From Neorhizobium galegae (GTDB lineage: Bacteria; Pseudomonadota; Alphaproteobacteria; Rhizobiales; Rhizobiaceae), in contig NZ_CP090095.1 of the NCBI RefSeq assembly GCF_021391675.1, positions 1,741,501-1,805,500 on the forward strand: DNA of 64,000 nt. The letters run 5' to 3'. Under the pieces are notes generated by a model. That model was given only the letters and a program-made list of their open reading frames with translations. It did no database searches and was not told the origin of the DNA. Below are positions 1-7,484 of this stretch, in pieces. Position 1 is the stretch's first letter. Each line of letters starts with the position of its first letter. Made by a program: the position numbers and the translations under genes.

Positions 1-241
1 CGTTCTTGTCCCGGAAATGGTAGAAGAACCCGCTCTTGGTGATCCCGGCTTCGGCGATCAGCTCGTCGATCGAGGTGGCGGCGAAGCCCTTGGCGAGCAC
101 CGCGGCTTCCGCAATCTCCAGGATGCGGTCGCGGGTGGCTGCCCCTTTGCGTGTCTCCCGCGTTTCCGAAAACTTGACCGCCGGTACAGTTTCGCCCTGC
201 CCAGCATCGGCAGCGTCAAGCATACCCGTCCGTTGAGACAT
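1..241 (-). CDS. TetR/AcrR family transcriptional regulator (partial, N-terminal 80 residues)
   Basis: The frame starts at an ATG read leftward from 241 behind a good ribosome site (GGGAGG near 246-251) and runs off the left edge. After a polar N-terminal tail of about 30 residues it shows the TetR helix-turn-helix pattern: TRDRILEIAEAAV, then GFAATSIDELIAEAGI, then TKSGFFYHFRDK, which is the recognition helix region. The C-terminal ligand domain lies outside the window. It is divergent from the homocysteine methyltransferase gene that begins near 401, so it probably controls that gene and itself from the shared intergenic region. The ligand cannot be inferred. Confidence 0.88.
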   Translation of the reverse strand, partial: MSQRTGMLDAADAGQGETVPAVKFSETRETRKGAATRDRILEIAEAAVLAKGFAATSIDELIAEAGITKSGFFYHFRDKN

Positions 242-400
242 GCTAACCTCCCGTGAATTCTAGAGAATTTCAAAAAATATACCGGCTGTACCGTAAGCTT
301 ACTAGAAGCTCGGCACGGAAATCTGCAAAAAATCGGTCATTCCCAGAGCGGCCCGGAGCAAAGCCGGGATCCGCTTGCCATGTTTTACCACAGGAGACAG
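242..400. promoter_or_regulatory. divergent control region of tetR and the homocysteine methyltransferase gene
   Basis: This AT-richer stretch separates two divergent genes. It contains the palindrome-like GAATTCTAGAGAATTTC (about 254-270) and two copies of TACCG about 10 bases apart (about 281-295). A TetR operator is expected here, but no single dyad stands out, so the exact site is not assigned. Confidence 0.35.
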
Positions 401-1354
401 ATGATGGCCAAGTATCGCCATAACCTGCCGCAGCTCAAACGCGGCGACTTCCTTTCCGACGGCGGGCTCGAGACGACGCTGGTCTTCCACCGCGGCATCG
501 ATCTTCCGGCCTTCGCCGCCTTCCCGCTTCTCGATGCCGCAAAGGGCCGCGAGGAACTGACCGAATATTACGAGGCCTACCTGGCGATCGCCCGCGAGCG
601 GGGCCTCGGCTTCATCCTCGACACGCCGACCTGGCGGGCGAATGCCGATTGGGGGCCGCAGCTCGGTTACGACCGCGCGGCACTGAGGGCGCTCAACATC
701 CGCTCGGTCGACTATGTCGAGAAGCTGCGCCGCCTGTGGGAACGGCCAAGCACCCCGATCGTCCTCAACGGCGTGATCGGACCGCGCGGCGACGGCTACA
801 AGGACGGCAACATGGAGCCCCTGGCGGCCGAGGACTATCACGCCTTCCAGGCTGAGGCTTTTGCCGACAGCGAGGCGGACATGATCTCGGCGATCACCAT
901 GAACAATGTCGGCGAGGCGGTCGGCATCGTCCGGGCCTCGAAACGTGCCGGCATGCCCTGCGTCGTTTCCTTCACGGTCGAGACCGACGGCAGGCTCGTC
1001 AACGGCAAGACGCTGCAGGCGGCGATCGAGGAGACCGATGCGGCGACGGATGGTTACGCGGCCTATTACATGGTCAACTGCGCCCATCCGAGCCATTTCG
1101 AGGATGCGCTTGTCCGCGGCGAGGCCTGGGTGAAGCGGATCGCGGGCATTCGCGCCAACGCGTCCGCCAAGAGCCACCAGGAACTCGACGAGTCGACGGA
1201 GCTTGATATCGGCGATCCGCGCGATCTCGGCGCCCGTTACCGGAGGCTGCGCCAAAACCATCCGGCAATGCGGGTGCTCGGCGGTTGCTGCGGCACCGAC
1301 CACCGGCACCTGCAGGCGATCTGCGACGCCTGCCTGCCGGCGGCCGCGGCCTGA
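401..1354 (+). CDS. homocysteine S-methyltransferase family protein
   Basis: A 317-residue cytosolic enzyme of the Pfam S-methyl_trans (BHMT/MmuM) family, expected to move a methyl group from a methylated donor such as S-methylmethionine or a betaine to homocysteine or a related thiol. The N-terminus has the family signature LSDGGLETTL. The zinc cysteines are visible as NCAHP in the middle and GGCCGTD near the C-terminus. An in-frame ATG at 380 exists, but the AGGAGA at 392-397 sits correctly for the ATG at 401, which I prefer. It is divergent from a TetR gene and is followed 17 bases later by a small DUF1127-like gene with its own strong ribosome site. The methyl donor is not predictable. 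Confidence 0.88.
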   Translation: MMAKYRHNLPQLKRGDFLSDGGLETTLVFHRGIDLPAFAAFPLLDAAKGREELTEYYEAYLAIARERGLGFILDTPTWRANADWGPQLGYDRAALRALNIRSVDYVEKLRRLWERPSTPIVLNGVIGPRGDGYKDGNMEPLAAEDYHAFQAEAFADSEADMISAITMNNVGEAVGIVRASKRAGMPCVVSFTVETDGRLVNGKTLQAAIEETDAATDGYAAYYMVNCAHPSHFEDALVRGEAWVKRIAGIRANASAKSHQELDESTELDIGDPRDLGARYRRLRQNHPAMRVLGGCCGTDHRHLQAICDACLPAAAA

Positions 1355-1370
1355 GGGAGGAGGGAGGAGC

Positions 1371-1574
1371 ATGCCTGCCACTACATTGCTCGGCGCCATC
1401 GCCCTGATCTCCGGCCGTTGGCTCAATCCCTGCGTTACGGTGAAGGATGCCGATGGCGAGCGGGGCCGGGCGAGGCTCAGGGCGCTGCCCATGATCGACG
1501 AGCACCTGCTGCGCGATATCGGCTTTCGCGAGGAGGTGTCCCGTTTCCACCGCAACCGCTTTCCGGGTTTTTGA
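1371..1574 (+). CDS. small DUF1127-like protein (67 aa)
   Basis: The start ATG follows GAGGGAGGAGG, a near-perfect ribosome site, 17 bases after the methyltransferase stop. The C-terminal half has the DUF1127 (YjiS-like) pattern: a run of leucines and arginines, then HLLRDIGF and a basic tail ending RNRFPGF. The family is made of small arginine-rich proteins that are abundant in alphaproteobacteria; some members affect phosphate or carbon metabolism and RNA turnover, but no role can be assigned to this one. The N-terminal segment TTLLGAIALI is mildly hydrophobic. It is probably cotranscribed with the preceding gene. Confidence 0.7.
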   Translation: MPATTLLGAIALISGRWLNPCVTVKDADGERGRARLRALPMIDEHLLRDIGFREEVSRFHRNRFPGF

Positions 1575-1704
1575 CCGCGGGGACCGGTTCTCGCAAAGGC
1601 CTTCCGGCGGTTTCGGCTGCCGGGAGGCACTTCTCTCGTCTTTCCACAGTCATCGCGTGGCGGTATAGCTCGCGGCCCATTCGACGATTGAGAGGAGGAC
1701 GAGC

Positions 1705-2490
1705 ATGGATGCGACTGATGTCGGCGCCCATTGGGAGAGCAATGCCGAGACCTGGACGATCTATTCGCGGGCGGGTTACGACAAATATCGGGATGCGCTG
1801 AATACGCCGGCCTTCCTCGAGATGTTGCCGCCGGTCGCCGGATTGAAAGGCCTCGATCTCGGCTGCGGCGAGGGCACCAATACCCGCGAGGTCGCGCGGC
1901 GCGGGGCCAATATGACCGGCCTCGACATCGCCCCGACCTTCATCCGTTATGCCCGCGAGACGGAGGCTGCCGATCCGCTCGGCGTCACTTATGTGCTCGG
2001 TGACGGGCAGGGGATCGACTTCCCGGACGAGAGCTTCGATTTCGTCACCGCCTTCATGTCGATGATGGACATGGCCGATCAGCGAGGGGTGCTGACGGGC
2101 ATCTGCCGTGTGCTGAAACCCGGCGGCTTCCTGCAGTTCTCGATCCTGCATCCCTGTTTCGTGCCGCCGACGCGCAAGAACATCCGCGACGAGACGGGCG
2201 AGGCCGTGGCGGTGCAGATCGCTGACTATTTCGACGAGACCGATGGCCGCATCGAACGCTGGCTGTTTTCGGACATCCCGGCCGAGGAGCGGGCGAAGCT
2301 GACGCCGTTTGCGGTGCCGCGTTTCCACCGGACGCTGACCACCTGGGTGTCGATGATTGTCGAGGCCGGGCTGGTGATCGAAGCCTTTGGCGAGCCGATG
2401 GCGTCGGAAGAGGTGGCGCTGGCAGAACCGGTCGTTGCCGATACCCGCGTTGCGCCGATCTTCCTGCATATCCGCGCCGGCAAACCTTGA
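1705..2490 (+). CDS. class I SAM-dependent methyltransferase
   Basis: A 261-residue cytosolic enzyme. Motif I of the Rossmann-type methyltransferase fold is plain at about residues 49-57 (GLDLGCGEG), followed by an acidic residue at the end of strand beta-2 (TGLDIAP) and the motif V region KPGGFLQFSILHPCF around residues 136-150, as in Methyltransf_11/25 proteins. The start ATG lies behind GAGGAGG. The substrate is unknown; the family includes small-molecule, lipid and quinone methylases. It converges on the PhnA-like gene, with a hairpin terminator between them. Confidence 0.85.
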   Translation: MDATDVGAHWESNAETWTIYSRAGYDKYRDALNTPAFLEMLPPVAGLKGLDLGCGEGTNTREVARRGANMTGLDIAPTFIRYARETEAADPLGVTYVLGDGQGIDFPDESFDFVTAFMSMMDMADQRGVLTGICRVLKPGGFLQFSILHPCFVPPTRKNIRDETGEAVAVQIADYFDETDGRIERWLFSDIPAEERAKLTPFAVPRFHRTLTTWVSMIVEAGLVIEAFGEPMASEEVALAEPVVADTRVAPIFLHIRAGKP

Positions 2491-2500
2491 GACGCGAAAA

Positions 2501-2529
2501 GAGCGGCCACGCTTTTCGCATGGCCGCTC
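2501..2529 (-). terminator. intrinsic terminator for the PhnA-like gene
   Basis: A perfect 9-bp stem, GAGCGGCCA at 2501-2509 and TGGCCGCTC at 2521-2529, closes an 11-base loop. Read on the minus strand it is followed by TTTTCGC, so it best serves the leftward gene. It may also stop the rightward methyltransferase transcript. Confidence 0.7.
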
Positions 2530-2546
2530 GATCATGATCGCGGCGT

Positions 2547-3461
2547 CTAGTAGCGCGTCGCGACCAGCAGGTCTTCCTCCTCGTCCCGCTGGCGGCCGCC
2601 GAGGGCGGCGGCTGCACAGGAGATGAACGCGCCGACGAGCAGCGACAGCGAGCCGACCAGGGCGGTCGTGGCGGCCGCCTTGCGGGCCTCGTCCACGGCC
2701 TGCTGGGCGGCGACCTTGGCATCCTCGATCCGCTTGAGGACCGCATCGACGCGGGCACGGGCATCCTGCGGCGAAAGGCCGGTGCGGGCCGCGACGATGG
2801 TTGCCAGATAGGCCTTGTCGTCTTCCGGCACGCCGCCCTTTACGGCACCGTTGAGAAGAATGCGCGACACTTCCGCGGTGGCCGCCCCGTCGTCGTTCTG
2901 GGCGCGGGCCTGGGCCTGCTGCGGACGCAGCAACGCATCGGTGAAGTAGGACGTCGCCATATCTGTGCCGCCGGACGAGCTGTCCGACGACGCGGCCGCT
3001 GCGGTACCGGCGACGCCGGCAGTCGCCGCCGCCGAGCCGACCGCCTGAGCGCCGGCGCCGGCAAGCGAACCGAGCGACGAAGCGAGGAAACCCGCGACGA
3101 AGACGGTTGCGACGGCCCAGGAAACGAAGCCGTGGGCGGTATCGCGGAAGAACACTTCGTCGGTGTGGACTGCGGCCCATTTGGTGCGCAGCCGGCCGGT
3201 CAGATATCCGCCGAGCGCTGCCGACAGCCATTGCACCACCACCAGCCAGATCGCGGCGCTGATACCGACGGTGGCGGCCGAACTGCTTTCACCCGACCAG
3301 GGGGAGATCATGGTGAGGCCGAGGCCGGAACCGAAAAGGATGAGGATGAGGCTGATGCCGATGGCGGCAACCGCGCCGCCGATGATCGGGCCCCATGCGA
3401 TCGCAGATTTTGACGACTCCACCGGAGTTGCGACCGCGGAGCCTGTGGATGAAATGGGCAT
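2547..3461 (-). CDS. PhnA-like integral membrane protein
   Basis: A 304-residue protein starting at the ATG behind AGGAGGCGG; longer upstream frames have no ribosome site. Hydrophobic segments are visible at about residues 12-42 (beginning WGPIIGGAVAAIG), 55-80 and 100-140, and again near residues 275-295. A Ser/Ala-rich linker and an amphipathic, Lys/Glu/Ala-rich stretch (about 225-270) that could form a coiled coil separate the last two. It ends in an acidic tail with EEEDLL. I recall similar rhizobial proteins labelled 'PhnA-like', but there is no evidence for a link to phosphonate metabolism. It forms a two-gene unit with the 25-residue membrane peptide just upstream. Confidence 0.7.
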   Translation of the reverse strand: MPISSTGSAVATPVESSKSAIAWGPIIGGAVAAIGISLILILFGSGLGLTMISPWSGESSSAATVGISAAIWLVVVQWLSAALGGYLTGRLRTKWAAVHTDEVFFRDTAHGFVSWAVATVFVAGFLASSLGSLAGAGAQAVGSAAATAGVAGTAAAASSDSSSGGTDMATSYFTDALLRPQQAQARAQNDDGAATAEVSRILLNGAVKGGVPEDDKAYLATIVAARTGLSPQDARARVDAVLKRIEDAKVAAQQAVDEARKAAATTALVGSLSLLVGAFISCAAAALGGRQRDEEEDLLVATRY

Positions 3462-3472
3462 TTTCCGCCTCC

Positions 3473-3550
3473 TCAACGCATGAAGAGAACGAGAAGGATG
3501 ACGATCGGCAGCGGGATGCCGAGAAGCCAAAGCAGAATGCCGCGTCCCAT
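3473..3550 (-). CDS. 25-residue hydrophobic membrane peptide
   Basis: A very short frame encoding MGRGILLWLLGIPLP followed by VIVILL-type hydrophobic residues and ending LFMR. It starts at an ATG with a strong, well spaced ribosome site (AGGAGG eight bases upstream). Its stop overlaps the ribosome site of the PhnA-like gene, and the gap between the two genes is only 11 bases. The peptide is one transmembrane helix with charged ends and a central Gly-Ile-Pro-Leu-Pro kink. The tight coupling suggests cotranslation with, and possibly function alongside, the PhnA-like membrane protein. I recall near-identical short peptides in other Rhizobiales, which would support a real gene, but I could not check this. 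Confidence 0.7.
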   Translation of the reverse strand: MGRGILLWLLGIPLPIVILLVLFMR

Positions 3551-3797
3551 GGTGAACCTCCTGAAAGAACACAGTTTGTTGTCGAATTGCGTTCCCCCAA
3601 CACGCCGGCCGACGGTTGGTTCCTGACGCCGAGTTATTTAACGATTTTTGCAGAGACGGGGCGGTTGCCGACGGACCGGTTCAAGGTGTGGTGACGTCCC
3701 CGGTCGAGCCCGAATGGTCACTAAAGCGTGAGCCTGTAACCGGGGTGCTGCCGGCCGCGAATGAGGCTGTAATGGCCATGCTGCAAGGAGCATCCCC

Positions 3798-4499
3798 GTG
3801 AACAACCGGAATTCGTTTCGTCTCGCATTCGCCGCCGCGTCCCTGAGCCTTCTGGGCGCCGCGCCCGCCTCGGCCGGCGCGCGAAATCCCGTGGTGGTCG
3901 AGTTGTTTACGAGCCAGGGCTGTTCGTCCTGCCCGCCCGCCAATGCCAATCTGGTCAAGCTGAGCAGCGATCCCGACATCCTGGCGCTCAGCTTCGCCGT
4001 GACCTATTGGGACTATCTCGGCTGGAAGGACATTTTCGGCAAGGAGGAGTTCACCCAGCGCCAAGTAACCTACGAACCGGCGCTGGGTCAGTCGAGCCCG
4101 TTCACGCCTCAGATGGTCATCAATGGCCGCACTTCGACGGTCGGCCAGGATCTCGGTGAAGTCCGCAGCCTGATTTCAGCAGAGAGGCCGCTTGCCGGAC
4201 CTGCCGTGCGCCTGAAGGGCGATACTGCAACGATCGACGGCGGCGGCAAACCGGCGTCGCCTGCGGATATCTGGCTGGTCCGCTATGATGCGGGCCTTGT
4301 CGAGGTTCCCGTGGCGCGCGGCGAAAATGCCGGCGAGACATTGCCCCATGCACATGTGGTGCGCGAACTGACGCATCTTGGGCTGTGGAACGGCAAGGCA
4401 CAAAGCCAGACGATATCGCCGGCAAAGCCCAACGAGAAACGTGCTCTGCTCGTTCAGGAGCGCAATGGCGGCCAAATTCTCGCGGCTGCGACGGATTGA
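3798..4499 (+). CDS. DUF1223 secreted thioredoxin-fold protein
   Basis: A 233-residue exported protein. The N-terminal 27 residues form a Sec signal peptide ending in PASAGA. The mature protein starts with the DUF1223 signature VVELFTSQGCSSCPPA, giving a CxxC pair at about residues 42 and 45 in a thioredoxin-like fold, and continues with the family block TYWDYLGWKD and FTPQMVINGR. DUF1223 proteins have no firmly established function; a periplasmic thiol role is an inference from the CxxC. Translation starts at GTG behind AAGGAG. No partner gene is adjacent. Confidence 0.85.
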   Translation: MNNRNSFRLAFAAASLSLLGAAPASAGARNPVVVELFTSQGCSSCPPANANLVKLSSDPDILALSFAVTYWDYLGWKDIFGKEEFTQRQVTYEPALGQSSPFTPQMVINGRTSTVGQDLGEVRSLISAERPLAGPAVRLKGDTATIDGGGKPASPADIWLVRYDAGLVEVPVARGENAGETLPHAHVVRELTHLGLWNGKAQSQTISPAKPNEKRALLVQERNGGQILAAATD

Positions 4500-4887
4500 T
4501 GAAGAGCGGAGGGATGGTTTTATAAGACACTTATCCCTTGGCGATTCTTGGTTTGGACCCGGAGATCGGACGGGGCGCCGAAGCTGCGTGCTCCCACTGG
4601 TGTCCGCAGCATCCGTATCGAGCGGTTCTGGGCGACGCGGTTTCATTCCATCGGTACCGAAGCCTGCTCTCGATGCTGTTACACTTGTTGATCGGCTCTC
4701 CGCCACTCGCAGCCGGCGAGTTAAGGAAGTCTTTATGAATTCGTGAAAAATGAATGGATACTTGCCGGCGGTCCGGGCCTGAGGGGCTTGGTTGGGATGA
4801 CCGTGACTGCCGCGCGGTGCGTAACCTTTTGAGTAACCGCCTGCATGTGTTCGCGACGCAGGTGCTGTACGGAGTAAAGCCAAGACC
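4500..4887. other. 388-bp intergenic stretch
   Basis: No frame here has both a ribosome site and coding character. The right-hand 150 bases are locally AT-richer (TTAAGGAAGTCTTTATGAATT region, about 4720-4740) and probably carry the promoter of the outer-membrane protein gene. No clear operator or terminator was found. Confidence 0.4.
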
Positions 4888-5517
4888 ATGAACAAGAAGC
4901 CCTTCGCCCTGGCGATCTTCGCCGCATCCTTCGCCACGCCCCTCTGGGCTGCCGACCTCGCGCCCTATTCCGAACCGCCGGCTTATAACGAACCTGCCGG
5001 CGCGCCGAAAGCGGGCTGGGGTGGCGCCTATGTCGGTGCCGATCTCGGCATGGCATCCCGCAAGCTGAACCCGTTCGATGGCGACAAGGGCCTCGTTCTG
5101 GGCGCTCACGGCGGCTACAACATGGACCTCGATTCCGGCGTCGTCGGCGCGGAAATCGAAGCCTCGCATCTCGGCAACGTAGAAAGCCGCGTACCGGGCG
5201 GCAAGATCACGGAAAAGGGCCGCGTCGCCGCCAAGGCCAAGGCCGGCGTCGGCTTCAACCAGACGCTCGTCTACGGCACCGCGGGTGCTGCGCTCACCAG
5301 CTTTGGCGGCAAGAACGGCACATCCGGTCCGGACGGCTGGAAGCCGGGCTGGATCTTGGGCGCCGGCGTCGAGCAGAAGCTCACCGACAACCTGTCGGCC
5401 CGGGTCGAATACAATTACACCATGACCAACGATGTCCGCAGCACTTCCGGCGGCGTCTCCTCCAGGACCGACGTGCGCGACCAGACGCTCAAGGCTGGCG
5501 TGAACTACAAGTTCTAG
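4888..5517 (+). CDS. outer-membrane beta-barrel protein (Omp25/Omp31-like porin family)
   Basis: A 209-residue protein with a signal peptide cleaved after PLWA (residue 21), then a Pro-rich linker, then about eight alternating amphipathic strands with the small-barrel pattern: WGGAYVGADLGM, VLGAHGGYNMDL, VVGAEIEASH, RVAAKAKAGVGF, LVYGTAGAAL, WILGAGVEQKL, ARVEYNYTM, and a C-terminal strand ending in a terminal Phe (LKAGVNYKF), the usual signal for outer-membrane insertion. These proteins are abundant structural or immunogenic surface proteins in Rhizobiales. It is probably monocistronic, with a hairpin downstream. Confidence 0.85.
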   Translation: MNKKPFALAIFAASFATPLWAADLAPYSEPPAYNEPAGAPKAGWGGAYVGADLGMASRKLNPFDGDKGLVLGAHGGYNMDLDSGVVGAEIEASHLGNVESRVPGGKITEKGRVAAKAKAGVGFNQTLVYGTAGAALTSFGGKNGTSGPDGWKPGWILGAGVEQKLTDNLSARVEYNYTMTNDVRSTSGGVSSRTDVRDQTLKAGVNYKF

Positions 5518-5581
5518 TGCCGCAAGCTCTCCGGATCCATCGGATCTGGAGAGGGTATCGTCGCGGTTCGACAATCTTCAA

Positions 5582-5611
5582 AGCGCCGTATGCCGGGAGG
5601 CGTACGGCGCT
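5582..5611. terminator. hairpin between convergent genes
   Basis: A 9-bp stem, AGCGCCGTA at 5582-5590 and TACGGCGCT at 5603-5611, lies between the outer-membrane protein gene and the leftward Gly/Asn-repeat gene. The T-rich tail is weak, so this is a probable bidirectional terminator. Confidence 0.5.
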
Positions 5612-5632
5612 GTCGGTTTAGAGGGGCGGCTC

Positions 5633-6265
5633 TCAGAGAGCTGCGTCCGAGTCGAGCTGGTCGCGGACCTGGTCGATCTTGCCGACCGCCGGCCCCACTC
5701 CAAGCTCGTCCTGCGCCCATCCGAAGGCCTCGTCGGTCACCGGAGCGCCCGCGAAATCCTCCAGCGCATCGCGAAGCGCGGCTTCGCCGAGCTCGGGATC
5801 GGTGGCGGCAGGGTCGATGCCGTTCGTCAGTTCGTATTGCGCATAGGCCTTCACGTAGGCCGAGAGCGAGGTCATCCGCGGATCGCTGGTGTTGAGATAG
5901 GCGTGGTAATTGCGCTTCAGGGAGCTGAGGCCCGCCACTTTTGCGGCTTGCGGCTTGGCTTTCTGCGCGGGTGTTCCGTTCGAAACCTTGCGGTCGGCAT
6001 CCTTCTTCGTCCGCTCCTTGCCGGAGCCGAGACTGGCCGAAGTCGACCGGCCCTTGCCGGAATTGCCATGATTCGAGACGTTGTCGCGACCACCGCCATT
6101 GCCGCCACCGTTTCCGCCGCCGCCACCGTTACCACCACCGCCGCCATTACCTCCGCCATTGCCATCCTTGGCCAAGGCGAGGTCCGGAAACCCGGTCACG
6201 CCTGCGCCGACGGACACTGCGGCGAGCGCAAGGACGACGATGCCGTTCTTGAGGACCTTGTTCAT
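5633..6265 (-). CDS. secreted Gly/Asn-repeat protein of unknown function
   Basis: A 210-residue protein starting at the ATG behind AGGAGA; the longer upstream frame has no ribosome site. Residues 1-31 are a signal peptide ending in LALA. The mature N-terminus is a low-complexity tract of GGGN-type repeats (about residues 34-60), followed by a Lys/Ser/Arg-rich basic linker and an alpha-helical C-terminal half with the segment LKRNYHAYLNTSDPRM and many acidic residues. No known domain was recognised. Such proteins, with a Gly-rich stretch and a conserved C-terminal helical region, are common as uncharacterised secreted proteins in rhizobia. Confidence 0.65.
   Translation of the reverse strand: MNKVLKNGIVVLALAAVSVGAGVTGFPDLALAKDGNGGGNGGGGGNGGGGGNGGGNGGGRDNVSNHGNSGKGRSTSASLGSGKERTKKDADRKVSNGTPAQKAKPQAAKVAGLSSLKRNYHAYLNTSDPRMTSLSAYVKAYAQYELTNGIDPAATDPELGEAALRDALEDFAGAPVTDEAFGWAQDELGVGPAVGKIDQVRDQLDSDAAL
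6090..6163. repeat. trinucleotide-rich tract encoding Gly/Asn repeats
   Basis: On the plus strand the segment is an irregular run of CCG, CCA, ATT and GTT triplets. Read leftward it encodes the GGGN repeats of the secreted protein. Its near-repetitive nature makes it prone to length variation between strains. Confidence 0.7.
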
Positions 6266-6294
6266 GTTCACCCATCTCCTCGATATGCATTGCC

Positions 6295-6327
6295 AAAGCC
6301 ACAAGAAGTTTTGCGCTTCGTGGCTTT
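6295..6327. other. stem-loop upstream of the Gly/Asn-repeat gene
   Basis: An inverted repeat has AAAGCCAC pairing with GTGGCTTT and an inner GAAG/CTTC pairing around TTTTGCG. It lies about 30 bases upstream of the leftward start at 6265. It could be a 5' UTR element or the terminator of the LysR gene; no T-tract follows it on the minus strand. Confidence 0.4.
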
Positions 6328-6380
6328 TCACATGCCCCGCATTCTGGAGCAGGGGCGGATATAAATCCATGGGATTAGGA

Positions 6381-6439
6381 CCAATGAGCCTGCCTTCGGG
6401 ACCAAGGTCCGGTGGGGGCGGGGACCTTGGTCTCATTGG
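6381..6439. other. long interrupted inverted repeat
   Basis: The inner arms GACCAAGGTCC (6400-6410) and GGACCTTGGTC (6422-6432) pair perfectly around a G-rich loop. Outer arms CCAATGAG (6381-6388) and CTCATTGG (6432-6439) extend the stem after an 11-base bulge. It lies between the LysR stop and the next leftward gene and may be a terminator or a structured RNA leader. Confidence 0.5.
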
Positions 6440-6493
6440 GAGCCTGCTCCCCACATGCCCCGTCCGACAGTGCATCGTCGCTTTGACCGAAAC

Positions 6494-7384
6494 CTAGGCG
6501 CGATAACGAAGCGCGTTCAGCAGGAGCACGAATGCAGGGGAATGCTGCCGCCGGCTCGGGTAATACAAATGATAGCCAGCGAAGGGCGGGCACCAATCTT
6601 CAAGAACCCGGACCAGGCGTCCGTCCTCGATGTATGGCTGGGCGTAGTCCTCCAGCATGTAGGCGATGCCAAGGCCGGTGAGGGCCGCGTTGATCCTGAG
6701 TGAACCGCTGTTGAACACCGCCTGTCCGTCGACCCTGACGTTCACGACTTTTCCAGCCTTCTCAAACTCCCACGCGTTGATGGCTTTGGAGGTGGGCATC
6801 CGGATGTTGATGCAGTTGTGATGCGTCAGATCCTCGGGAGTTACCGGCAGTCCCTGCTTTTCGAAATAGGACGGTGAGCCGACCACCGCCATTCTCAGGT
6901 CAGGCCCGATGCGCATCGCGATCATGTCCTTCTCGACCTGTTCCCCCAGACGAACCCCGGCATCAAACCGCTCGGCCACGAGGTCGACCATGGTCGCATC
7001 GACGATCACTTCGATCTTCACCTCCGGGTATTCGCGGAGAAACTTCTCGAGCACCGGCCACAGGATTGTGTCTGCCGCGTGCCGGCTCGACGTGATGGCA
7101 ATCCTTCCGGCAGGACGCTCCCGCAGATGCATCAATGAATCAAGCTCCGCGTCAATCTCCTCGAACCGGGGCCCGAGCGACGCCAGAAGGCGTTCGCCCG
7201 CTTCCGTGGCAGAGATGTTTCGGGATGTCCGTGCAAGAAGCCGCAACCCAAGACGTTCTTCCAGGTTCTTGATCGTCTGGCTCAAAGCCGACTGCGAGAC
7301 GTTCAATCTCGCCGCGGCCTTCGTGAAGCTCCCTTCTCGGGCCACGGCGACGAACACTGCAAGGTCGTTATAGAGCTTGGCCAT
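6494..7384 (-). CDS. LysR family transcriptional regulator
   Basis: A 296-residue regulator. Residues 4-63 form the winged helix-turn-helix (FVAVAREGSFTKAAARLNVSQ and the following SALSQTIKNLEERLG). The rest is the LysR substrate-binding domain (PAGRIAITSS, GLGIAYMLEDY). It is divergent from the carboxylesterase and flavodoxin genes, with about 100 bases between starts, the usual arrangement for a LysR protein that controls its neighbour. It resembles the branch of LysR proteins that regulate oxidoreductase and flavodoxin modules. The inducer is unknown. Confidence 0.9.
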   Translation of the reverse strand: MAKLYNDLAVFVAVAREGSFTKAAARLNVSQSALSQTIKNLEERLGLRLLARTSRNISATEAGERLLASLGPRFEEIDAELDSLMHLRERPAGRIAITSSRHAADTILWPVLEKFLREYPEVKIEVIVDATMVDLVAERFDAGVRLGEQVEKDMIAMRIGPDLRMAVVGSPSYFEKQGLPVTPEDLTHHNCINIRMPTSKAINAWEFEKAGKVVNVRVDGQAVFNSGSLRINAALTGLGIAYMLEDYAQPYIEDGRLVRVLEDWCPPFAGYHLYYPSRRQHSPAFVLLLNALRYRA

Positions 7385-7484
7385 CGATAAGTTTTCCTAA
7401 TAGGCCCTAGAGCATTCCACCATCTTTTCGATGGAAGCAAGTCGGACTAGGTTTCCTTGCGAGATCGAGGGCATGGAGAAAACG

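Noticed and set aside
1477..3231. A 584-codon leftward frame opposite the methyltransferase and the PhnA-like gene
   Set aside because: It is Arg-rich with no motif, and overlaps two supported genes in other phases.
6090..6163. Repeats that could suggest a CRISPR-like array
   Set aside because: The units are short codon-scale triplets encoding Gly/Asn repeats, without spacers or unit length of about 30 bases.
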